DNA of 11,519 nucleotides, from NCBI GenBank assembly GCA_964573895.1, contig CAZNLS010000078.1, forward strand, positions 1 to 11,519, written 5' to 3'. Shown here one piece after another: positions 1 through 7,979 of the stretch; the first letter of the stretch is position 1; every line of letters starts with the position of its first letter. The notes beneath the pieces are model-generated. The model saw nothing but the letters and a program-made list of their open reading frames with translations, searched no databases and was not told where the DNA came from. The stretch is from CAZNLS01 sp964573895. GTDB lineage: Bacteria; Acidobacteriota; Aminicenantia; UBA2199. The position numbers were made by a program, and so were the translations under genes.

Positions 1-469
1 CTTCAAAATTTATCCCGACTTTTTTAACTGAAAAACTGCCTGCTTTCTTTTTTGAATATTTGTATTTTTTAAAATCATAAGAATTTAAAAGCATATAATC
101 AATAAAATTTATAAAAACTTCTCTGTTTAAAGTCTTTGGACTTAAAATCCTTATTAATGCTGAATCTGATCTCTCCCTTCTAATTAATTTTATCAGCTTC
201 TTTGCAAGTTTTCTGAACGTATCATTATTTTTCGTTCCCCCGAATCCAACAACTGCAACAAGTATATCCCTGAAATTTCCCGAAGTGAATAAAAGAGGAG
301 TTTCTTCACAACCGGTAAATTTAAAATTTTTTGCCAGCTTTCCGAATTCAGGATATATTTTTCCAACGATTTTGAAATCATTTTTTTCTATCAAAGGAAT
401 AATGTGAAACTTATAATTTTGGAATATTCCCTGATCTATTGAACTGACTGTCGCAAATTTCATTTTCAT
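1..469 (-). CDS. M17 (leucyl aminopeptidase) family protein, N-terminal domain; gene runs off the left edge
   Basis: An open minus-strand frame runs 156 codons from ATG at 469 to the window edge without a stop. The protein starts MKMKFATVSS and resembles the N-terminal (macrodomain-like) domain of M17 aminopeptidases. A hydrophobic strand is followed by a glycine turn, VAVVGFGG (residues 71-78). A lysine-rich amphipathic helix follows, then a region ending in NSYDFKKYKYSKKK (residues 129-142). That segment matches the 'Y-x-F-x-x-Y-K' stretch that closes the N-domain in PepA-type enzymes. The catalytic C-terminal domain, with its two metal sites and the NTDAEGR-type motif, is not in the window, so activity cannot be judged. 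Family enzymes remove N-terminal residues from peptides in the cytoplasm. The start could also be the second ATG at 463; neither has a convincing Shine-Dalgarno. The gene is divergent from nifJ. Family assignment is from remembered domain pattern only. Confidence 0.68.
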   Translation of the reverse strand, partial: MKMKFATVSSIDQGIFQNYKFHIIPLIEKNDFKIVGKIYPEFGKLAKNFKFTGCEETPLLFTSGNFRDILVAVVGFGGTKNNDTFRKLAKKLIKLIRRERSDSALIRILSPKTLNREVFINFIDYMLLNSYDFKKYKYSKKKAGSFSVKKVGINFE

Positions 470-610
470 CTTTTGCTATTTCTAATTTTTTTAAAAGTAA
501 ATCATTTTACCATAAAATTAAATTATATTATTTTACAATTTTCCTTGACCGGATTCTGTTAATATGTTAATTTTTTTATCTTTGTTATTTAAATATTAAG
601 GAGGAATGAA
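470..610. promoter_or_regulatory. Divergent intergenic region between the M17 gene and nifJ
   Basis: This AT-rich, 141-base gap separates two divergent starts, so it should hold promoters in both directions. Toward nifJ there is a TTGACC -35-like box (545-550), but no good -10 lies 16-18 bases downstream. A separate extended -10-like TGTTAATAT is at 557-565 and is not correctly spaced from that box. Toward the M17 gene, the minus strand carries TGGTAAAAT (complement of 504-512) and a TATAAT-like box further upstream, neither with a clear -35. No operator palindrome or riboswitch-like structure was seen. The region call is safe; the individual boxes are weak. Confidence 0.35.
598..604 (+). promoter_or_regulatory. 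Shine-Dalgarno of nifJ
   Basis: AAGGAGG lies six bases before the ATG at 611 and fixes that start. It is a full match to the anti-Shine-Dalgarno core and predicts strong initiation, as expected for an abundant central enzyme. Confidence 0.9.
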
Positions 611-3600
611 ATGTCAGATAAAATGTCAACAATTGATGGAAATACTGCTGCAGCACATGTTGCATATGCATTCAGTGAAGTTGCGGCAATTTATCCTATA
701 ACACCTTCAACGCCAATGGGAGAATTAGCAGACTCATGGGCTGCATATAAAAGAAAAAACCTTTTCGGACAAACCCTTGATGTAATTGAAATGCAATCCG
801 AAGGAGGAGCTTCGGGAGCAGTTCACGGTTCACTCAGCGGCGGTGCTATGACTACAACATTCACGGCATCACAGGGACTACTTCTCATGCTTCCGAATAT
901 GCATAAAATTGCAGGCGAAATGCTTCCGACTGTTTTTCATGTTGCTGCAAGATCTCTTGCCGCTCAATCCCTGTCAATTTTCGGTGACCATTCGGATGTT
1001 ATGTCAGCAAGAAATACAGGGTTTGCTCTTATGGCAGCTTCAAATATACAGGAAACAATGGACCTGGCAATCGTTTCTCATCTGGCAACATTAAAATCGT
1101 CAGTACCTTTTCTGAATTTTTTTGACGGATTCAGAACCTCACATGAAATTCAAAAAGTAGAAATGATTGACTATGAAACCATGGGTTCAATGCTTGAAAT
1201 GAAATATGTCGAAGAGTTCAGAAAAAGAGCCTTATCTCCTGACAAACCTGTTTTAAAGGTCGGGGCTCAAAATCCGGATGTTTATTTCCAGGGTAGAGAG
1301 ACCGTAAACAGATTTTACAACAAAACCCCTAAGATAGTTCAGGAATATATGGACCTTCTATATAATAAGATTGGAAGACAATATCACCTGTTTGACTATT
1401 ATGGTGATGAAAATGCAGAGGATATTATTATTTCAATGACATCATCATGCGATGTAATTGAAGAAACCATAAATTATCTTAATAAAAAAGGTGCAAAACT
1501 TGGATTGATTAAAGTAAGACTATACAGACCTTTCTCTATTGAGCATTTTTTGAAAGCCCTTCCCGGTAGTGTTAAGAGGATCGCAGTTCTTGACAGAACA
1601 AAAGAACCGGGTTCAATCGGGGAACCTTTATATTTAGATATTGTTTCAGCTCTTAAAGGAAAAGATATTAAAATAATAGGCGGAAGATACGGCTTGAGTT
1701 CAAAGGAGTTTACACCTTCAATGGTCAATGCCGTTTATAAACATCTGAAGAACGATGGATTCCACGGTTTTACAGTTGGAATTACCGATGATGTTACAAA
1801 TCTTTCAATCCCGGTTGACGAAGAGATAAATGCAGAGCCGGAGGATATAAAAAGGTGTATTTTCTGGGGATTGGGTTCGGACGGTACGGTAGGAGCCAAC
1901 AAGAATTCGATAAAGATTATCGGAGATAATACCAAAATGAATGCTCAGGGTTATTTTTCTTATGATTCAAAAAAATCCGGAGGAATCACAATTTCACACC
2001 TCCGTTTCGGAAAAAGTAAAATTCAATCCCCCTACATGATCACGCAGTCAGATTTTGTTGCTTTACATAACCCTGCCTACATTGGCAGATATGATGTTTT
2101 AGCACCTTTAAAGAAAGGCGGGACTTTCCTGTTGAATTCCAGCTGGTCAAATGATGAGGTTTTCTCACACCTGACAAGAGACATGCAGAAGACTATTATT
2201 GAAAAAAATATTAAATTCTATAATATTGACGCTCTAAAAATCTCTATGGAAGTCGGTCTTGGAAGTAGAATTAATACCGTGATGCAGGCGGCATTTTTCA
2301 AGGTATCCGGTGTCCTTGAAGAAAATCAGGCAATATCACTGATCAAAGATTCAATTAAGAAATCATTTGAGAAAAAAGGTGATAAAATTGTAAAAATGAA
2401 CTGGGATGCCGTTGACAAAACGAGTGCTGCTCTTAATGAGATTAAATATCCGGCTTATTTGAATGAGGTTAAAGAATTCTACACTCCAACCCCCCTTGTT
2501 GATGAAAGTACGCCAGGTTTTGCGAAGAATGTGATTGAGAAAATAATGCATCTTAAGGGTGATACAATTCCTGTGTCTGATATGCCATTTGACGGAAAGG
2601 TTCCTCTTGGAACCACCAGCCTTGAAAAAAGAGGTATTGCAACACTCATTCCTCACTGGATTTCTGAGAACTGTATTCAGTGTTCTCAATGTGCTCTGGT
2701 CTGCCCTCATGCTGCAATAAGATCCAAGCAGATTGACCCGAAAGAACTTTCCAGCTCTCCGGAAACATTTAATACTTTGAAATCCATGACAAAAAATGAT
2801 AAGGACCTTAGATTTAAAATTCAGGTCTATACGGAAGATTGTACAGGATGTGGAAATTGTGTTGAAACATGTCCTTCCAAAGAAAAATCTCTTGTTTTTA
2901 AACCAATAGATGAAGAAAGGTCTAACGGAGAAAGGGAAAATGCAGAATTTTTCGATAAACTCCCAGATAATATACTTGATGGTGTGAAACCTGCTTCAAT
3001 TAAAGGTACCCAGTTTAAAAAACCTCTTTTCGAATTCTCAGGTGCATGTGCCGGATGCGGCGAAACACCTTATGTTAAGCTTGCGACTCAACTATTCGGA
3101 GAACGTATGATCATTGCAAATGCAACCGGATGTTCTTCAATTTACGGAGGTACATTTCCAACTATCCCCTACGCCGCAGGTAAAAGCGGAAGAGGTCCTG
3201 CCTGGGCGAACTCACTTTTTGAAGATAATGCAGAATATGGTTATGGAATGAGGCTTGCGGTAAATGCAAATCGTAAACAGTTGAAATATAACATAGAATT
3301 CCTGCTGAATTCTGAAATTGATAACAATCTGAAAGAATTACTGAAAAAATCTCTTGAATTATGGGATTCTTCGGATGATGAAGCCTATTTAAACAGAGAC
3401 CAGATCAAAAAAGCAATCTCGGAACAAAAAGAAAAAATTTCCGGAAAATCAAAATCAGCATTGATAAAAATTGAAGAACTAAACGATTATTTTATTGACA
3501 AATCAGTCTGGTGTATAGGTGGTGACGGTTGGGCATATGATATCGGATACGGCGGTCTTGACCATGTTCTTGCCTCAGGCAAAAATATTAACGTTCTTGT

Positions 3601-4141
3601 TCTGGACACTGAAGTTTATTCCAATACAGGAGGGCAATCTTCAAAAGCAACACCATTAGCTGCTGTGGCAAAATTTGCTGCAGCCGGGAAAAGAACGGGT
3701 AAAAAAGATCTCGGCCTGATAAGTATGAGTTACGGTAATATATATGTTGCTTCTATCAGTCTTGGTGGAAACATGAATCAGGCAATAAAAGCATTTACCG
3801 AAGCTGAAAGCTATAACGGGCCTTCTATAATTATTGCTTATTCACCCTGTATTGCTCACGGTATTGATATGGGCAAAACCATTCAGGAGGAGAAAATTGC
3901 AGTACAGTCAGGATACTGGCCTATTTACAGGTACAATCCAACTCTTCTTGAAGAAGGAAAGAATCCATTTATATATGAAACCAAGGACCCGACAGTGGAA
4001 TATATGGATTTTCTGAAGAATGAAACCAGATATATGACATTAAAACGGCAATTTCCCGATATCGCTGATGATCTTTTCAAAAAAGCTGAAAAATTCAAAA
4101 AGGATAAACACGATTACTATAAGAAGCTTAGCGAAATATGA
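611..4141 (+). CDS. nifJ: Pyruvate:ferredoxin (flavodoxin) oxidoreductase, single-chain PFOR
   Basis: The protein oxidises pyruvate with CoA to acetyl-CoA and CO2, passing two electrons to ferredoxin or flavodoxin in the cytoplasm. It has 1176 residues, the normal length for the fused homodimeric enzyme. The N-terminal pyrimidine-binding domain carries YPITPSTPMG (Thr31), EMQSEGGA (Glu64) and AARS (Arg114), which match the pyruvate- and thiamine-contact residues of the Desulfovibrio africanus enzyme even in numbering. A 2[4Fe-4S] ferredoxin domain follows, with C688-x2-C691-x2-C694-x3-C698-P and C744-x2-C747-x2-C750-x3-C754-P. The C-terminal thiamine diphosphate domain has CAGC (C813, C816), C841, C1080 (YSPC) for the third, proximal cluster, and GDG (971-973) paired with EVYSNTGGQ (from 1001) for Mg-diphosphate binding. 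All expected cofactor ligands are present and no frameshift is seen. LOG and queF genes follow within 15 and 19 bases. The reaction is freely reversible in the family, so the direction in vivo is open. Confidence 0.97.
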   Translation: MSDKMSTIDGNTAAAHVAYAFSEVAAIYPITPSTPMGELADSWAAYKRKNLFGQTLDVIEMQSEGGASGAVHGSLSGGAMTTTFTASQGLLLMLPNMHKIAGEMLPTVFHVAARSLAAQSLSIFGDHSDVMSARNTGFALMAASNIQETMDLAIVSHLATLKSSVPFLNFFDGFRTSHEIQKVEMIDYETMGSMLEMKYVEEFRKRALSPDKPVLKVGAQNPDVYFQGRETVNRFYNKTPKIVQEYMDLLYNKIGRQYHLFDYYGDENAEDIIISMTSSCDVIEETINYLNKKGAKLGLIKVRLYRPFSIEHFLKALPGSVKRIAVLDRTKEPGSIGEPLYLDIVSALKGKDIKIIGGRYGLSSKEFTPSMVNAVYKHLKNDGFHGFTVGITDDVTNLSIPVDEEINAEPEDIKRCIFWGLGSDGTVGANKNSIKIIGDNTKMNAQGYFSYDSKKSGGITISHLRFGKSKIQSPYMITQSDFVALHNPAYIGRYDVLAPLKKGGTFLLNSSWSNDEVFSHLTRDMQKTIIEKNIKFYNIDALKISMEVGLGSRINTVMQAAFFKVSGVLEENQAISLIKDSIKKSFEKKGDKIVKMNWDAVDKTSAALNEIKYPAYLNEVKEFYTPTPLVDESTPGFAKNVIEKIMHLKGDTIPVSDMPFDGKVPLGTTSLEKRGIATLIPHWISENCIQCSQCALVCPHAAIRSKQIDPKELSSSPETFNTLKSMTKNDKDLRFKIQVYTEDCTGCGNCVETCPSKEKSLVFKPIDEERSNGERENAEFFDKLPDNILDGVKPASIKGTQFKKPLFEFSGACAGCGETPYVKLATQLFGERMIIANATGCSSIYGGTFPTIPYAAGKSGRGPAWANSLFEDNAEYGYGMRLAVNANRKQLKYNIEFLLNSEIDNNLKELLKKSLELWDSSDDEAYLNRDQIKKAISEQKEKISGKSKSALIKIEELNDYFIDKSVWCIGGDGWAYDIGYGGLDHVLASGKNINVLVLDTEVYSNTGGQSSKATPLAAVAKFAAAGKRTGKKDLGLISMSYGNIYVASISLGGNMNQAIKAFTEAESYNGPSIIIAYSPCIAHGIDMGKTIQEEKIAVQSGYWPIYRYNPTLLEEGKNPFIYETKDPTVEYMDFLKNETRYMTLKRQFPDIADDLFKKAEKFKKDKHDYYKKLSEI

Positions 4142-4156
4142 GTCAGAGACCTGATA

Positions 4157-4906
4157 ATGACAAAACCGCCTAAAGCATTTGAAAATGATGAATTTCTGTT
4201 ATCAAAAGAGGCAAGATCACTAAGAATTCTATCTGAATATCTGGAACCTAAAAAAAGATTTGAATACAAAAATATTGAACATACCGTAGTATTTTTCGGA
4301 TCAGCCAGAACAGGTGAAGGCAAAGGCAGGGATGACAAGACTGCAGATGCATACTGGAAAGCAGAAGAGATGGCTTATAAACTTGGGAAACTTTCAGTAG
4401 ATCTTGAAAAGGATGGAAGCCATTTTTCGATCTGTTCCGGTGGCGGTCCGGGTATCATGGAGGCTGCAAACAGAGGCGCCAAAAGATCCGGTATTGAGTC
4501 AATCGGTCTGAATATAGAACTGCCGTTTGAACAGGATCCCAACAGATTTCTATCGAAAGATCTGAGTTTTGAATTTCACTACTTCTTTATGAGAAAATTA
4601 TGGTTTCTTTGTCATGCGAAAGCAATCATTGTCTTCCCCGGAGGATTCGGGACACTGGATGAACTATTTGAAACACTTACACTGATTCAGACTGACAAAC
4701 TTGAAAAACCCCATTTTTCAATTCTTCTGTATGATGAGAAACACTGGAGAGAAATCGTTAATTTTGAAAAACTTGCTGAAAAGAAACTCATTTCAAAAAA
4801 AGACCTCCACCTGTTCAAATATATTTCCGACATTGATGAAGGTATTGAATATTTGACTCCAAGGTTGATAAAATCTATAAAGAATACAAAGCAAAATTGT
4901 ATTTAG
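4157..4906 (+). CDS. LOG-family (TIGR00730-like) Rossmann-fold protein, putative nucleoside 5'-monophosphate phosphoribohydrolase
   Basis: A 249-residue protein of the LOG / 'lysine decarboxylase-like' family. These are nucleotide-binding Rossmann proteins; the characterised members split cytokinin riboside monophosphates or nucleoside monophosphates into base and ribose 5-phosphate. Visible motifs are FFGSAR (47-52), SGGGPGIMEAANRGA (from 94), the conserved MRK before the core helix, and the signature PGGFGTLDE (161-169), whose Gly-rich loop and Glu169 bind phosphate and ribose. The N-terminal ~40 residues are an extension beyond the minimal plant-type LOG, as in other larger bacterial members. 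The start at 4157 is the first ATG after the nifJ stop in this frame. Its Shine-Dalgarno is poor (AGAGAC), so translation may rely on ribosomes finishing nifJ, 15 bases upstream. Old 'lysine decarboxylase' labels for this family should not be used. The exact substrate cannot be read from sequence. Confidence 0.88.
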   Translation: MTKPPKAFENDEFLLSKEARSLRILSEYLEPKKRFEYKNIEHTVVFFGSARTGEGKGRDDKTADAYWKAEEMAYKLGKLSVDLEKDGSHFSICSGGGPGIMEAANRGAKRSGIESIGLNIELPFEQDPNRFLSKDLSFEFHYFFMRKLWFLCHAKAIIVFPGGFGTLDELFETLTLIQTDKLEKPHFSILLYDEKHWREIVNFEKLAEKKLISKKDLHLFKYISDIDEGIEYLTPRLIKSIKNTKQNCI

Positions 4907-4925
4907 ATAATTACAGATAATAAAA

Positions 4926-5327
4926 ATGGATTTTAAAAAGATTACCGACTATCTGATATATATTAGAGAAGATGCCTCTTTTATCACTCCCAATGTACTT
5001 GAACCCCTCCCCTATGATAATCATGGGAAAAGCACCTGGGTTGAGATTGAAAATCCCGAATTTACTTCTCTTTGTCCCAAAACCGGTCTGCCTGATTTTG
5101 GAACGATCAAAATTAAATATCTTCCTGACTCAAAGATTATTGAGCTGAAATCTCTCAAATACTATTTTCTCCAGTTTAGAAATGCAGGGATATTTTATGA
5201 AAATCTGACAAAACTGATCATGGAACACCTTGTTGCAAAACTTGACCCTTTTGAAATGATAATCGAGGCAACATTCACTTCACGCGGCGGCCTTTCATCA
5301 AAAATAAAATCGGAATATAAGAGATAA
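4926..5327 (+). CDS. queF: NADPH-dependent 7-cyano-7-deazaguanine (preQ0) reductase, YkvM-type QueF
   Basis: QueF reduces the nitrile of preQ0 to the aminomethyl group of preQ1, in the pathway to queuosine in tRNA. The 133-residue protein is the short unimodular type in the T-fold superfamily; it is shorter than the B. subtilis protein (165) at both ends. The active site is clear: FTSLCPKTGLPDF places the thioimide-forming Cys at 50 and the proton-donor Asp at 57. The family motif ELKSLKYY (73-80) for NADPH binding is intact. The region FRNAGIFYENL has Glu92 for the pterin-like substrate, but Tyr91 stands where B. subtilis QueF has His96. ATG 4926 is 19 bases after the LOG stop. No strong Shine-Dalgarno precedes it, and no upstream in-frame start would add conserved sequence. 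No queC, queD or queE is in the window, so the preQ0 source is encoded elsewhere or imported. Confidence 0.94.
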   Translation: MDFKKITDYLIYIREDASFITPNVLEPLPYDNHGKSTWVEIENPEFTSLCPKTGLPDFGTIKIKYLPDSKIIELKSLKYYFLQFRNAGIFYENLTKLIMEHLVAKLDPFEMIIEATFTSRGGLSSKIKSEYKR

Positions 5328-5392
5328 TCGGTTTTTTTTCTTAATCTTATAGTACCAGAAGATATTTAGAAAAATATAATTTTGAGTAATTA

Positions 5393-6730
5393 TCATTTTG
5401 TAATTTCGATATCTATAACAACCGGTTTTGTTCCTTTTTCACTAAACCATGTAATATACTCGCGCTTAAGATCAAAAAACAGTTTATATTTCCCGGGAGA
5501 CAATCCCAATTTCAACTGATGTTCAAACTTTAAGCTCTTACCTTTCATTATGTTTTCGGGAATTGTAATTTCGCCGAATACGGAATCTGTTATATTTCCT
5601 GAATAATCGAGTAATTTTATTCCCAGGGCGATCCTGTAACTCTTCCCCCCGGTGTACCAGTCAAAATTACTTAAGTTTTTTATTATGATTTCTAAATTTA
5701 ATTTCTCTCCATATTCCAATGCCGTTTTTGAAGTTTTTATTTTCAATGAATTACCATATGTGAAATCTTTATATTGATAACCGGTATTCCAATCACCTTT
5801 TCCGGCAATCTCTCCGGGTTTTATTAAGACTACGGATAGAGATGTAAATATTGTCCTTAAAAACCTTAAAATAACATGAGGCCTTTTATATACCTCCTGT
5901 GGAAGTTTTATCATATCCGAAAGGAATCGATCTTCTATTTCGATATCAAATTTGTGGCCGGATTCCTTAAAGTCCGAATCTCTGATTACTCTCTTTAATT
6001 CTTCAAGTGAAAAAACTTTAGTATTCGGAATGTTCCTTCCCAGTTTATTCAATGATAATTCTGTAGTCAGAACAAAACATCCCCCCGGTTTTAAAATCCT
6101 GAAAACTTCATTCAATGATTTGGTTATTTGTTTATTACTACCAAAATGTTCTATAGAAGATACTGAAAAAGCAAAATCAAATGTATTATCTTCAAAATCC
6201 AGATCAAGAGCATCCATTCTAATCAATTTAAGATTTTCTTCAGGATAAATGAAAGGTGCATATTTCGACGGATTGTCGGGGATATCGGTTTCATCCTCTC
6301 CTCCAAGATATTCTCCCTGGTAAAGATCTACGCCAATGATCTTTCTTACCTTACCTGCAAGGTAATATAATATATTTTCTCTTCCTGCTCCAATGGCAAT
6401 GCCTCTGTTTTTTGACGACAGAAACCCGAGAGAATAGAGGGAAAATACTGTCTGAACATATTCCCAGTTCTTCCTGTGAAAGTTCTCTTCATTCATCTTA
6501 ATAAGGGATTTCATATCTTCCAGAATTCTTCCCCATTCTGAATTTGAAAGATCTGAAACATTTGCAATCTTATTAATGGGAACAGCTGACTTTTTTCTGG
6601 ATTCTTTAATGAGCTCCGAATTTACAACCGGATATAATATTTTATCAAAAGGTTTAAAAAAAAATTTATACAATTTATTCGAATATACAATTCTTTCTCT
6701 AAATAGCCTTATTCTTTCCCGATTATTCAT
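5393..6730 (-). CDS. Class I SAM-dependent methyltransferase with C-terminal beta-sandwich-like domain (glycan cassette)
   Basis: A 445-residue protein in two parts. Residues ~88-225 form a Methyltransf_11-type Rossmann fold: the SAM loop is GIAIGAGRE (110-118), the acidic end of beta2 is Asp135 (IIGVDLYQGE), Asp173 lies in the adenine-side loop, SVSSIEHFG (189-197) is the motif IV region, and RILKPGG (211-217) follows. The 'IGAGRE...VDLYQGE...SSIEHFG' pattern recalls methyltransferases found beside sugar transferases in polysaccharide clusters. Residues ~325-445 are predicted beta-strand rich, with NLSNFDWYTGG (352-362), YRIALGIKLLD, SPGKYKLFFDL and EYITWFSEKG. This looks like an immunoglobulin-like glycan-associated module, perhaps akin to the Wzt C-terminal domain. 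No signal peptide or membrane span is convincing. The substrate is unknown; O-methylation of a glycan is an inference from the glycosyltransferase 49 bases upstream. The two genes probably share a transcript. Confidence 0.85.
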   Translation of the reverse strand: MNNRERIRLFRERIVYSNKLYKFFFKPFDKILYPVVNSELIKESRKKSAVPINKIANVSDLSNSEWGRILEDMKSLIKMNEENFHRKNWEYVQTVFSLYSLGFLSSKNRGIAIGAGRENILYYLAGKVRKIIGVDLYQGEYLGGEDETDIPDNPSKYAPFIYPEENLKLIRMDALDLDFEDNTFDFAFSVSSIEHFGSNKQITKSLNEVFRILKPGGCFVLTTELSLNKLGRNIPNTKVFSLEELKRVIRDSDFKESGHKFDIEIEDRFLSDMIKLPQEVYKRPHVILRFLRTIFTSLSVVLIKPGEIAGKGDWNTGYQYKDFTYGNSLKIKTSKTALEYGEKLNLEIIIKNLSNFDWYTGGKSYRIALGIKLLDYSGNITDSVFGEITIPENIMKGKSLKFEHQLKLGLSPGKYKLFFDLKREYITWFSEKGTKPVVIDIEITK

Positions 6731-6740
6731 CTCTTTTTTG

Positions 6741-6746
6741 TCCTTT
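6741..6746 (-). promoter_or_regulatory. Probable Shine-Dalgarno of the methyltransferase gene
   Basis: On the minus strand AAAGGA ends ten bases before the ATG at 6730. A second purine run, AAAGAG, abuts the ATG but is too close to work. The spacing is long but acceptable, and it supports translation from the glycosyltransferase transcript. Confidence 0.5.
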
Positions 6747-6779
6747 TATCCATAAAAATACTTTATCTTTAAATTTAGA

Positions 6780-7964
6780 CTATTCAAAATTTGATTTCTG
6801 AATGTAATTTATCAGATTTGAATATTTTTCTCTGATAATATCCCATGAATAATTCTCATTAAAAAACTTTTGCCCATTTTCCCCCATTCTCTGCCTGAGA
6901 ATTCCATCCCGTGAAAGAAGTCTCATTACACTTTCAAATTCCTGATAGTTCGAATACCACAATCCTGCATTACTGCGTATACATTGTCCCTTCAAAACTT
7001 CAGTTCTTCCGTTTGCAACAACAGGTTTTTTTAGTGCCCATGCCTCAAGAGTTACCATTGAAAGTGACTCATATTGAGATGGTATCATTAAAAACTCACA
7101 CCCCTTTAATGCATTAAATTTATCTTCATCACTTAAAAAACCGAGGTGAATAATTTTAGGATTATCCGGTATTTGCACATATGACTTACCTATCAAAACA
7201 AGTGAAAGACCACTTTCTTCATTTTCGACAAAACGGGAGAAAAAATTTAAAAGTTCTGGAATACCTTTATTTTCATCAAGCCTTCCTATATAAAGAATAT
7301 ACTTTCCCGGCAGGTCAAATTTTTTTCTAAATCCTTCAGTATCAAACTTTTCGGGGATCTCTGATCCGACACCGACAATTTTTCCCGGGACTTTTTCATT
7401 GCCTGAGACTTTGTTAATAATCTCTTTCTCTTCTACTGAATTATAAACAATCGCTGCAGGCATATTAAAAATATTTTTGAAAATTCGCATATAGACAACC
7501 TCATCGTGTTCAGCAGTTGGGACAAGTATAGCTTTTTTTGAAAACCTCTTCACACCATGAAATGATTGATAATACCTGTAAGAGAAAAATATATAATATT
7601 CAAATTCGTCCTTCCTTAAATCTAATTCATTTAAGAGTGAAGGAACTACAGGCCCCTCTTCTTCCAGCCAATTTAACTCTTCCTCTAATGTGTGTTCTTC
7701 ATTAAAAACTTTTTGCTGAATTTTCCCGAACCTGACCGGATCGCGGGGAGCAGATACTTTGAATCTATTTACTTTAATCCCGTTTAACTCTTCAGTACCT
7801 TCCCTGTAATAGTGTTCCCAGGTTATATAATCAACTGCTGTAGTCGTAAAAACCTCAATTTCGAAGATTTCCGATAAAGTTTCAGCTATCAGCCTGGCAT
7901 GATATTCGGCTCCCCCGTTTATTTCATTTCCGTATCTCTGAACAACGATTCCGAGCTTTTTCAT
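6780..7964 (-). CDS. Glycosyltransferase family 4 (GT-B fold, retaining)
   Basis: A 394-residue GT-B enzyme that should move a sugar from an activated nucleotide donor to a growing glycan at the cytoplasmic side of the membrane. The acceptor half opens with VVQRYGNEINGGAE (7-20), where the GGAE glycine loop is typical of the family, then TTTAVDYITWEHYY (40-53). These features recall the GT4 subgroup that accompanies 'SSIEHFG' methyltransferases. The donor half has KYILYIGRLDENKG (221-234), HLGFLSDEDK (273-282), and the retaining-GT signature E299-x7-E307 within PSQYESLSMVTLEAW, followed by KKPVVANG. No signal peptide or membrane helix is visible. ATG 7964 gives the expected family start directly before the first beta-strand, yet no Shine-Dalgarno precedes it (see the promoter entry). 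Donor and acceptor cannot be named. The methyltransferase gene follows 49 bases downstream, so the enzyme likely acts on the same glycan. Confidence 0.92.
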   Translation of the reverse strand: MKKLGIVVQRYGNEINGGAEYHARLIAETLSEIFEIEVFTTTAVDYITWEHYYREGTEELNGIKVNRFKVSAPRDPVRFGKIQQKVFNEEHTLEEELNWLEEEGPVVPSLLNELDLRKDEFEYYIFFSYRYYQSFHGVKRFSKKAILVPTAEHDEVVYMRIFKNIFNMPAAIVYNSVEEKEIINKVSGNEKVPGKIVGVGSEIPEKFDTEGFRKKFDLPGKYILYIGRLDENKGIPELLNFFSRFVENEESGLSLVLIGKSYVQIPDNPKIIHLGFLSDEDKFNALKGCEFLMIPSQYESLSMVTLEAWALKKPVVANGRTEVLKGQCIRSNAGLWYSNYQEFESVMRLLSRDGILRQRMGENGQKFFNENYSWDIIREKYSNLINYIQKSNFE

Positions 7965-7970
7965 TAAAAA

Positions 7971-7979
7971 ATTATATCA
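7971..7979 (-). promoter_or_regulatory. Extended -10 promoter of the glycosyltransferase gene, placed for a leaderless transcript
   Basis: Read on the minus strand, the sequence is TGATATAAT: a perfect TATAAT (7971-7976) with the TGn extension (7977-7979). Only six bases (TTTTTA) separate it from the ATG at 7964, so a transcription start at the usual distance falls on or next to the A of the start codon. No good -35 hexamer lies 16-18 bases upstream, which is common for extended -10 promoters. In AT-rich DNA a TATAAT alone is weak evidence; the TG and the absence of a Shine-Dalgarno strengthen it. Confidence 0.45.

Noticed and set aside
193..381. A 62-codon minus-strand open frame inside the left-edge gene
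   Set aside because: It is out of frame with the 156-codon open frame that fills 1-469 and shows M17 N-domain features; the short frame has no recognisable content.
545..573. TTGACC at 545-550 as the -35 of a sigma70 promoter for nifJ
   Set aside because: No hexamer at 16-18 base spacing matches TATAAT at more than three positions, so I do not claim a specific promoter.
2363..2710. A 115-codon open frame antisense to nifJ
   Set aside because: It lies wholly inside the PFOR coding sequence over the ferredoxin-domain region, lacks a ribosome binding site and has a low-complexity, family-free translation.
5328..5346. Run of eight T residues just after queF as a terminator
   Set aside because: No hairpin with a complementary arm precedes it; only a direct repeat of ATCGG is visible.
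5376..5393. Hairpin ATAATT / AATTAT at the end of the methyltransferase gene, followed on the minus strand by ATTTTT
   Set aside because: The six-pair stem is AT-only and arises easily in this AT-rich DNA; it is too weak to call a terminator.
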